A stretch of DNA of 23,358 nucleotides from JAQTRU01 sp041645555 (lineage in GTDB: Bacteria; Patescibacteriota; Patescibacteriia; Patescibacteriales; JAQTRU01), in assembly GCA_041645555.1 (NCBI GenBank), contig JBAZPX010000015.1, positions 1-23,358 on the forward strand, given 5' to 3'. Position 1 is the first letter of the stretch. Each line of letters opens with the position of its first letter. This document shows, piece by piece, positions 6,653 to 12,630 of the stretch. Position numbers and translations under genes: made by a program. The notes beneath the pieces were generated by a model that had not been told where the DNA came from, ran no database searches, and worked only from the letters and a program-made list of their open reading frames with translations.

Positions 6653-7372
6653 TTATTCGATTTTATCTGATTTTGATAAATTATGTCTGGCACAAAGTAT
6701 TTTTACGTTATCAGATGAAATGCTTGTGCCTCCCTTTGAATATGGAAGGTCATGATCAAAGTGCAGCTCATCTGTGGCTCCACACATAACACATTTTCCT
6801 TCATCTCTTTCCCATACAATTTTTTTAACTTCGGTTGGAATTACTCGGGTTCTTGGCTTCAATCTGTTTTCAGTAAGATGGTCATTTTTAAATTCGATTT
6901 CCGTTTCTTCTAAAATAAAACGAAAAACATTTCTTTTGCCATCATTGATAAATTTAAAGTCCATTAATTTAAAAAATCCTTTTTCCGACCAAACGCCTGG
7001 TAATATTTTTTCATAAACACGAACGATTTCAGGTTCGCGTTTGCCATTTTTAAAATCAATTACTGTTTTTGCAAAAAGGCCGTTTTGGGTTAGCCGTCCG
7101 TTTTTCGTTTTATCCGGCTGATCGTAATTTTTTGGGTTAATTTTATGATTAGTTTTTGAAATATTGTGGCCCTCATATTCGATCGTAACTCCATCATCAT
7201 GAATACGATCGACATATGGTGCATTTGATCTTTGCGACATAAGGATTACCGAATATTCAGGGTTAAATCGGTAATTCATTCCACGCTGCAATGTTTGCGC
7301 TTTTTCAGCATCACACATTTCTCGGTATAAAAGTATTTGATCTTTCATATTTAACATTGAATGATGTTTCAT
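6653..7372 (-). CDS. HNH endonuclease with N-terminal YDG/SRA-like domain
   Basis: This 239-residue protein ends in a clear HNH nuclease domain: Cys194 and Cys197 in GKCVMCG, HFDHDLPYSKGG at 204-215, Asn222, and LCARHN at 226-231, giving CxxC, H-D-H, N and CxxH ligands. Residues 32-160 (YSVILMSQRSNAPYVDRI, then DDGVTIEYEGHN, LTQNG, VRVYEKILPGVW) resemble the YDG/SRA-like reader domain fused to HNH in modification-dependent restriction enzymes; this assignment is from memory and less sure. If right, it would cut DNA carrying modified cytosine, and needs no partner methylase. None is in view. Alternative ATGs at residues 6 and 9 are equally possible, since no Shine-Dalgarno sequence decides. 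It sits between two GT5 genes, which suggests an inserted accessory gene. Confidence 0.82.
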   Translation of the reverse strand: MKHHSMLNMKDQILLYREMCDAEKAQTLQRGMNYRFNPEYSVILMSQRSNAPYVDRIHDDGVTIEYEGHNISKTNHKINPKNYDQPDKTKNGRLTQNGLFAKTVIDFKNGKREPEIVRVYEKILPGVWSEKGFFKLMDFKFINDGKRNVFRFILEETEIEFKNDHLTENRLKPRTRVIPTEVKKIVWERDEGKCVMCGATDELHFDHDLPYSKGGTSISSDNVKILCARHNLSKSDKIE

Positions 7373-7440
7373 CTGATAAGTTATATATAACCCACATTTT
7401 TATTTAAACAATTTAATAATTTAGCAATATCCCCAACACC

Positions 7441-7466
7441 CCCGCCTTCGCTAAAGCTTCGGCGGG
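7441..7466. repeat. Short GC-rich palindrome CCCGCC...GGCGGG
   Basis: The arms CCCGCC (7441-7446) and GGCGGG (7461-7466) surround TTCGCTAAAGCTTC. It lies 11 bases past the stop of glgA copy 2 on the - strand. No T-tract follows, so it looks like an intergenic repeat, not a terminator. Confidence 0.5.
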
Positions 7467-7476
7467 CAAGTAAAAC

Positions 7477-8940
7477 CTATTTCAAAGCTTTTTTATAAAG
7501 CAGAATGTATTTCTTCGCCGGTATTTCCCAGCTGTTTGACTCCTGCATAATGCGGACCACTAAGTTGCGCCAGACATCTTTTTGCTTATAGTTTTCTAAA
7601 GCCCTGATGATTGCTTCAAATAAAGATAATTCATTAAATTGGTCAAAAACAAAACCGGTGCCCTTGCCCGTCGCCGGATTAAAATTAGTGACGGTGTCGT
7701 TAAGCCCGCCGACTTTCCTGACAATCGGCACGCAGCCGTAGCGCATGGCAATCAGCTGGTTTATGCCGCAGGGCTCGTGAAAGGAAGGCAGAAGAAAGAA
7801 GTCGGAACCGGCGTAAACCAAAGTTTCGTATTTTTGGTTTTCCTCGTGAGAAGGTATAACCACTAATTTTTTCGGATATTTTTTAGACAACTTTTCCAGC
7901 TCCTTGAGATAACCTTTTTCTCCGGAACCGATAACTATGAACTGGATATCAAGCTGCAGCAGTTGCTCGGCAATTTTTAAGATTATTTCAAAACCTTTTT
8001 GAAAAGTTACGCGAGAAGTCGCGCAAAAAAGCGGAATTTTTATGTCCACGGGCAATTTGAATTTTTTTTGCAGATACTCTTTATTCAATCGTTTGCGGTG
8101 GATTTTTTTATAATTGTAGTTTTTAATCAAAGCCGGATCTTTTGCCGGGTTATAAGCGTTGTAATCAATGCCGTTGACGATGCCAAACAACCGGTCCTCG
8201 CGGTTAGACAAAATCCGGTGCAGGTCCTGGCCGAATTTTTTCGTCATTATTTCTTCGCGGTATTGCTCGCTTACCGTGTTAATAATGTCGGCGGAAAGAA
8301 TCGCCCTTTTGGCAAAATTTAAGCACTCAATTTTTTTATCGGCAATATGCGGGATTCTTTTGCGGCCGTAGTCTTTTGATCTCCCTGGCACTTCCCACCA
8401 ATTATGCCCCAGCTGGAAAACCAAATTATGGATAGTAAAAATTGTTTTGGCTTTTTTTAGAGTTTTGGAATAGCGGAAGTCTGTTTTTAAATAAAAAGGA
8501 ATCAGGCCGGTCTGCCAGTCGTGGCAATGGACGATATCGGCCTCAAATTTTAAAAGGGAAATCAGTTTCAAAGCGGCGACGTCAAAAATTAAAAAACGGG
8601 CGTTTTCATGGCTTGACCCGTAGATGGCTTTTCTTTTGGAAAAATATTTTTTATTCTCAATAAAATAAACCGGCAGGCCGTCCATCAAATAACCCTCCCA
8701 ATAATTAATTCTGACCGCTTCTTTAGAGTTAAGGTAAACTTTTATATTGTCGTAAATCAGTTTCAGGCCGTTCTTTTTTTTGTTAATAATCTGCCCGTAA
8801 AGAGGGGTAATGACAATTACCTGGTGGCCTAATCTTTTTTGGGCTTTGGGCAGACTGCGGACAACGTCAGCCAGCCCTCCGGTTTTGGAAAAAGGGGAAA
8901 CTTCCGAAGCGATATGGACGATTTTTAGTTTCTTAGGCAT
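7477..8940 (-). CDS. glgA: Glycogen/starch synthase-type glucosyltransferase (GT5), copy 2
   Basis: 487 residues, the second GT5 enzyme of the window and clearly diverged from the one at 1973-3379. Motifs: KTGGLADVV at 19-27 (canonical KTGGL), VHCHDWQTGL at 137-146, FTIHNLVFQLGH at 168-179, NGIDYNAYNP at 256-265, TSRVTFQKGFE at 308-318 and HEPCGINQLIAMRYG at 388-402 with Glu389, then GGLNDTV. It is about 20 residues longer than copy 1, mainly around residues 180-210. It lies 22 bases after ruvC and so may be co-transcribed with it. Two GT5 paralogues often divide roles such as priming and elongation, or use different donors; that is inference. All catalytic motifs are intact. Confidence 0.92.
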   Translation of the reverse strand: MPKKLKIVHIASEVSPFSKTGGLADVVRSLPKAQKRLGHQVIVITPLYGQIINKKKNGLKLIYDNIKVYLNSKEAVRINYWEGYLMDGLPVYFIENKKYFSKRKAIYGSSHENARFLIFDVAALKLISLLKFEADIVHCHDWQTGLIPFYLKTDFRYSKTLKKAKTIFTIHNLVFQLGHNWWEVPGRSKDYGRKRIPHIADKKIECLNFAKRAILSADIINTVSEQYREEIMTKKFGQDLHRILSNREDRLFGIVNGIDYNAYNPAKDPALIKNYNYKKIHRKRLNKEYLQKKFKLPVDIKIPLFCATSRVTFQKGFEIILKIAEQLLQLDIQFIVIGSGEKGYLKELEKLSKKYPKKLVVIPSHEENQKYETLVYAGSDFFLLPSFHEPCGINQLIAMRYGCVPIVRKVGGLNDTVTNFNPATGKGTGFVFDQFNELSLFEAIIRALENYKQKDVWRNLVVRIMQESNSWEIPAKKYILLYKKALK

Positions 8941-8962
8941 TTTTGAGAAATTATTAAAATTC

Positions 8963-9439
8963 TTAGGATGTTTGGGTATTAGCGGCGCAGATAGCTATAG
9001 CTAAAGCGTCAGCCGCGTCATCAGGTTCGGGCAGTTCCTTTAAATTAAGAAGAAGTTTCACCATTTTTTGCACCTGCTGTTTTTCTGCCTGGCCGTAAGA
9101 AGAAACCGCTTGTTTAACCTGCAAGGGAGTAAACTCAACCGTCGGGATTTTATTCTGCCTGGCCGTAAGAAGAATTACGCCTCTGGCCTGCCCGACCAGT
9201 AAAGCGGTTTTTACGTTTTTACAGAAAAATAACTGCTCAACCGCTATCAATTTTGGTTTATGTTTTTTTATTATTTCATTCAACTTTTTGTTTATAGTTT
9301 CTAGTCTTTTTCCTAGTTCTTCTCTCGCTCCCGTTTTTACCACTCCGTATTCTTTACAGATTAATCTGCCCCTTTCATCTTTTTTTATAATTCCGTAGCC
9401 GGTATCAGCCAGTCCCGGGTCAATTCCTAAAATTATCAT
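8963..9439 (-). CDS. ruvC: Holliday junction resolvase RuvC
   Basis: 158 residues, normal length. RuvC is a dimeric RNase H-fold nuclease that cuts Holliday junctions symmetrically with RuvAB. Acidic catalytic residues: Asp7 in ILGIDPGLADTGYG, Glu68 in AVEQLFFCKN, and Asp141 and Asp144 in DDAADALAIAI. The start is fixed by MIILGIDPG, which is how the family begins. yebC lies two genes upstream, a neighbourhood common in bacteria; ruvA and ruvB are not in the window. glgA copy 2 follows at 22 bases. Two TATAAT boxes precede the start, the nearer only 8 bases before the ATG. Confidence 0.97.
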   Translation of the reverse strand: MIILGIDPGLADTGYGIIKKDERGRLICKEYGVVKTGAREELGKRLETINKKLNEIIKKHKPKLIAVEQLFFCKNVKTALLVGQARGVILLTARQNKIPTVEFTPLQVKQAVSSYGQAEKQQVQKMVKLLLNLKELPEPDDAADALAIAICAANTQTS

Positions 9440-9447
9440 ATTTTTAA

Positions 9448-9476
9448 ATTATACACATAACTTACGCTGTATTATA
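9448..9476 (-). promoter_or_regulatory. Two TATAAT boxes before ruvC
   Basis: On the - strand TATAAT occurs at 9476-9471 and again at 9453-9448. Neither has a good -35 at 16-18 bases. If the proximal box is used, transcription would start within a few bases of the ruvC ATG (9439), giving a nearly leaderless mRNA. The AT-rich context makes chance matches likely. Confidence 0.3.
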
Positions 9477-9523
9477 ATTTTAACTGAATTTCAAGTTAAT
9501 ACGGTTAGACAAGATTAATTTCC

Positions 9524-9614
9524 CTACGAATTACGAATTTTTACAAATTTACAAATACCGAATAAATTGTTTCTGCTATAATTCGTAAATTCGTAAGGGA
9601 TTCGTAATTCGTAG
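9524..9614. repeat. AT-rich palindrome, CTACGAATTACGAAT arms
   Basis: The arms at 9524-9538 and 9600-9614 are perfect 15-base reverse complements, and the interior has further TTACGAATTT-like and ATTTGTAAA-like units. It fills most of the 247-base gap between ruvC and the methyltransferase gene. It resembles the GTAATTN palindrome at 1876-1964 in composition and unit size. Confidence 0.75.
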
Positions 9615-9686
9615 ATATTATAATCTGGTATACTAAATTACCTCTTTAAATTAATCTAACCAATAAATTGCAGAGTGTAGATTTTG

Positions 9687-10244
9687 TTATATTATATAAA
9701 TATAGGTTAAACTTGGTTTTGTTTCTAGAATTTTATTTATCTGCCAACCAGGTATTTTAAAACCATAGGAAATGACTATTGCGCCTTTTTTTAAATTATT
9801 TTTTAGTTTTTCGCCAAGCCCGGGCATGACCTTGCCGACCAAGAAAGTAAATATTACGTCAGCGTCGCTTAAATCCTCCTTCATAAAATCCTTTCTCATT
9901 ATTTTAACCTTACTTTCGCTAAGTCTTTTTCTTGTCAGCCCTCGTAAATATTGGTACAACGAAAGCTCATAGCCGACAGATTTATAACTGCGTTTCTCCG
10001 CTTCAAATAGGATCCGGCCGTCGCCGCAGCCCAAATCATAGAACAAAGAGCCGGCAAGAATATTTTTCTTTTTTAGTTCAGTAAATATTTTTTCAATATT
10101 TTCGTCCGGGGTTCTGGCGAACGGCACTTTAATTCTAATAATAGTAATTATTGCCTGAAGACAAAAAAATAAAACTATGAGGCTAAAAATTATAATGACG
10201 GCAAGTAAAATGTACAAAATAACTAAAAAATATGAAATATACAT
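9687..10244 (-). CDS. Membrane-anchored SAM-dependent methyltransferase
   Basis: 185 residues from the ATG at 10244. Residues 1-35 are one long hydrophobic segment (ISYFLVILYILLAVIIIFSL), followed by a class I methyltransferase core: motif I FYDLGCGDGRIL at about 69-80 and SVGYELSLYQYLRGL at about 88-102. The layout, with a membrane anchor then DLGxGDGR then YE, resembles the FAM173/ATPSCKMT lysine methyltransferases and their bacterial relatives; the substrate is unknown. I prefer the start at 10244 because it lies 1 base past the yebC stop. The frame runs to 10286, but that would overlap yebC by 41 bases. Very likely co-transcribed with yebC. The protein ends about 15 residues after the last predicted strand. 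Confidence 0.8.
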   Translation of the reverse strand: MYISYFLVILYILLAVIIIFSLIVLFFCLQAIITIIRIKVPFARTPDENIEKIFTELKKKNILAGSLFYDLGCGDGRILFEAEKRSYKSVGYELSLYQYLRGLTRKRLSESKVKIMRKDFMKEDLSDADVIFTFLVGKVMPGLGEKLKNNLKKGAIVISYGFKIPGWQINKILETKPSLTYIYII

Positions 10245-10245
10245 A

Positions 10246-10971
10246 CTATAAGGCCGCGTTCGTATAATAATCAACCACATCTTCACAGTCTTCCAGTTCT
10301 TCTATGAGTTTTTCAATTTTTTCCTTGTCTTCGCCTTCGATTTTTTGGCTCTCCTTGGTAATAAACTCAATGTCGGCGGTTTCGGTTTTAATGTTTTTTT
10401 CTTCCACAAATTTTTTTAAAGCCTGCAAATCTTCAATTTTGGCGTAGATAGTTACTCCTTCTTCTTCCGGCAAAAAATCTTGGGCGCCGGCATCAATCAG
10501 GCTTAGTTCCAGGTCATCTAGTTTTATATTAGCTTTGGCTAGTTCCTCTTTTAAAATTCTTATTACTCCTTTTTTCTCAAAGTTCCAGGCGACCGCGCCT
10601 AAGCTTCCGCCGTGTTTAGCCAGTAGATGGCGGATAGAGGCGCCGGCCCGGTTTCGGTTATCAGTCAGGCATTTTATAATAAACTGCGATTTTGCCGGGC
10701 CAAGGCCTTCATAAAGCAGCTCAGCAACCTCTTGGCCGCCACCCTCGCCCGTGCCCCGCTTTATGGCCCGGGCAATATTATCCTTGGGCATATTGGCGGA
10801 TTTGGCTTTTTCTACGGCCATTCTTAAGGTAAAATTAGTATCCGGGTCGCCTCCTCTTTCTTTGGCGGCGATGGTAATAAGGTTGGCAATTTTCGTAAAC
10901 ACCGCCCCCCGCTTGGCATCCACGGCCGCTTTTGCCCTTTTAGTTGTTGCCCATTTAGAGTGTCCTGACAT
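10246..10971 (-). CDS. yebC: YebC/PmpR (TACO1) family regulatory protein
   Basis: 241 residues, full family length. It begins with the invariant MSGHSKWATTKRAKAAVDAKRG. Next come FTKIANLI, AAKERGGDPDTNFTLR, AVEKAKSANMPKDNIARAIKRGTGE, YEGLGP and TDNRNRAGASIRHL, and then FEKKGVI and DAGAQDF at the domain 2/3 boundaries. The family was described as transcriptional regulators, and more recently as translation factors that help ribosomes through difficult sequences such as proline runs. Here it is the first gene of the set yebC-methyltransferase-(gap)-ruvC, consistent with the widespread yebC-ruv linkage. Upstream lie 255 bases shared with the divergent isomerase gene. Confidence 0.97.
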   Translation of the reverse strand: MSGHSKWATTKRAKAAVDAKRGAVFTKIANLITIAAKERGGDPDTNFTLRMAVEKAKSANMPKDNIARAIKRGTGEGGGQEVAELLYEGLGPAKSQFIIKCLTDNRNRAGASIRHLLAKHGGSLGAVAWNFEKKGVIRILKEELAKANIKLDDLELSLIDAGAQDFLPEEEGVTIYAKIEDLQALKKFVEEKNIKTETADIEFITKESQKIEGEDKEKIEKLIEELEDCEDVVDYYTNAAL

Positions 10972-11025
10972 AGTAAAATAATAAAATAATATAAAAATAA
11001 AATAACAAAACGAGTATTTTAGTTC

Positions 11026-11122
11026 ACCCCGTTAGAAAGGTTAGGGCTTTAAACTCCGCCTTTTCTGAGAATAAGGGGCTTCATTTAATGGCGGCAAAGT
11101 AAATCTTACTTTCTAATGGGGT
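11026..11122. repeat. Palindromic element with ACCCCGTTAGAAAG arms, copy 1
   Basis: The arms ACCCCGTTAGAAAG (11026-11039) and CTTTCTAATGGGGT (11109-11122) are reverse complements except for one G-T position. They enclose 69 bases with further short stems (CCGCC.../...GGCGG). Copies 2 and 3 lie at 20958-20991 and 22073-22135. This copy is intergenic, between the divergent yebC and isomerase genes. Confidence 0.8.
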
Positions 11123-11165
11123 AAAATAAATCAGGCAAGGCCTGATAGCTTTAAATTAACATAAA

Positions 11166-11194
11166 TTGAAATAAAAATCAATATTAGATATAAT
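11166..11194 (+). promoter_or_regulatory. Sigma70-type promoter for the isomerase gene
   Basis: TTGAAA (11166-11171), a 17-base spacer, then TATAAT (11189-11194). Transcription would start near 11201, 26 bases before the ATG. It matches consensus at 11 of 12 positions. Confidence 0.7.
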
Positions 11195-11226
11195 GTGATT
11201 ATAATAAATTAAGGCATTAAAATTAT

Positions 11227-12297
11227 ATGAAATTAAACAATCTTATTTTGCCAAAGAAAGGCGAAGTCAGCCGGGTGGTTGAATCCATTCAGCTTCTGCC
11301 TGATCAGGTTAGACAGGTTTTAGCCGAAGCCCGTTTAATTAAAATACCCGCTTCCTATAGCCAGGTGAACGAAGTCGTCGTAAACGGCATGGGCGGGTCT
11401 AATTTAGGAGCTGGAATAGTAAAAGCCGTGTTTAGCGACAAAATGAATGTGCCCCTAACTATTGTCCCTGGGTACCAGGTTCCGGCTCATGTCGGTAAAA
11501 ATACCCTCTATATCATTTCTTCTTATTCAGGAAGCACGGAAGAGCCATTAAGCGTTTATAATGAGGTAAAAAAACGAGGAGCAAAAATAGCGGCTATTAC
11601 TTCCAGAGGCAGGGGCAAACTGGAAGAATTAATGATAAAGGATAATATTCCCGGCTATATTTTTAAGCCGGAATTTAATCCTTCAAACCAGCCCCGATTG
11701 GGCGCGGGCTATATGATTTTTGGCCTGGCCGTTATGCTGGCTAAGGCCGGGCTTTTTAAAATCAAAGTGAAAGAAATTGAAGATTTAATCGCTGATTTGG
11801 AAATTTGGGATCGGAGATTAAGGCCGGGCGTAAAAACTAAAAACAATCAGGCAAAAAAAATAGCCGCGAGTCTTTTCGGGAAGCAGCCGGTATTGGTGGG
11901 GGCGGAATTTCTAATTGGCAATTTGCGGGTCTGGCGCAACCAGCTTTGCGAAAACAGCAAAAACTTCGCCAGCTATCTGACTTTGCCGGAATTAAACCAT
12001 TACGCTTTGGAAAGCCTGGCTAATCCGGCGAGCAATAAAAAGGATTTAATGTTTTTCTTCCTGGATTCGAAACTTTATCATCCGCGCGTGCAAAAAAGAA
12101 GCCGCCTGACAAAGCAGGTGGTCAAGAAAAGTAAAATAAGAGTTGCCAGTTATACCCTAACGGGCAAGACAAAACTGGTTCAGGCTTTTGAAGCCCTACA
12201 GCTTGGCACCTGGGTCAGTTTTTATCTGGCCATGCTTAATAAAGTTAATCCGGCCCAAATCGCTTGGGTAGATTGGTTTAAGAGGCAGCTAAGATAG
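11227..12297 (+). CDS. Bifunctional phosphoglucose/phosphomannose isomerase
   Basis: 356 residues with two SIS domains. It interconverts glucose-6-P and fructose-6-P, and mannose-6-P and fructose-6-P, in the cytoplasm. Seen: VVNGMGGSNLGAGI at 51-64, the phosphosugar-binding SSYSGSTEEPLS at 98-109, RLGAGYMIFGLA at 157-168, RNQLCENSKNFA at 237-248 with catalytic Glu242, LPELNHYALES at 253-263 with His258, and the C-terminal AWVDWFKRQL. The 16-residue spacing of this Glu/His pair matches the archaeal PGI/PMI enzymes. It would connect the glucan genes across the divergent promoter region to glycolysis and to nucleotide-sugar supply. Transcribed alone from a near-consensus promoter, with no obvious Shine-Dalgarno sequence. 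Confidence 0.93.
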   Translation: MKLNNLILPKKGEVSRVVESIQLLPDQVRQVLAEARLIKIPASYSQVNEVVVNGMGGSNLGAGIVKAVFSDKMNVPLTIVPGYQVPAHVGKNTLYIISSYSGSTEEPLSVYNEVKKRGAKIAAITSRGRGKLEELMIKDNIPGYIFKPEFNPSNQPRLGAGYMIFGLAVMLAKAGLFKIKVKEIEDLIADLEIWDRRLRPGVKTKNNQAKKIAASLFGKQPVLVGAEFLIGNLRVWRNQLCENSKNFASYLTLPELNHYALESLANPASNKKDLMFFFLDSKLYHPRVQKRSRLTKQVVKKSKIRVASYTLTGKTKLVQAFEALQLGTWVSFYLAMLNKVNPAQIAWVDWFKRQLR

Positions 12298-12299
12298 GC

Positions 12300-12546
12300 G
12301 GGATTTTTAGGATTTTTAGGATATTTTTTTCTGTCATTCCGGCCTTTTTCTCTCACCCATTTTCCCTCACCCCCTTCCCCCCCCCCTCTCCCATCCCTGC
12401 GTCGGGATAGGAGAGGGGAGATTGTTGAAGAACTTTTTTCTAAATTGAAATGTTTCGGTCGTTGTTAATGGAAGTTTTTGGGTTTGGTAAAAACGTTTTA
12501 GAATAGCTCCCTTCTCCCATCGGCTCGCAGCGGGATGGGAGAAGGG
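12300..12546. repeat. Intergenic repeats: GGATTTTTA tandem and two GC-rich hairpins
   Basis: In the 333-base gap 12298-12630 I see three things before the promoter. GGGATTTTTAGGATTTTT (12300-12317) recurs exactly at 19287-19304. CCCCTCTCC/GGAGAGGGG (12383-12391/12410-12418) has an ATCCC/GGGAT hairpin at its tip and shares arms with 320-343. A 13-bp perfect stem, CCCTTCTCCCATC/GATGGGAGAAGGG (12509-12521/12534-12546), has a 12-base loop. A run of 11 C (about 12376-12386 with one interruption) adjoins the first hairpin. No gene or T-tract terminator was seen. Confidence 0.7.
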
Positions 12547-12583
12547 TTGAGGATGAGGGTAAATTAGAAATTAAACAACATCC

Positions 12584-12610
12584 TTGCCCCCCTAATGTTT
12601 AAGGTATAAT
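12584..12610 (+). promoter_or_regulatory. Probable promoter for the duplicated-module surface protein
   Basis: A perfect -10 TATAAT (12605-12610) is preceded by TTGCCC (12584-12589) at a short 15-base spacing. A GAGAG Shine-Dalgarno-like sequence (12621-12625) lies 5 bases before the ATG at 12631. The leader would be about 15 bases. Confidence 0.45.
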
Positions 12611-12630
12611 AGAAGTATAAGAGAGTTATT

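Noticed and set aside
6454..6755. Two overlapping frames on opposite strands across 6454-6755
   Set aside because: Their peptides (CHCEERSDEAIS, RYAPRNDI) are translations of the palindromic repeat at 6526-6633, not genes.
10245..10286. 14-residue N-terminal extension of the methyltransferase
   Set aside because: It would overlap yebC by 41 bases; the ATG at 10244 abuts the yebC stop. It is not fully excluded.
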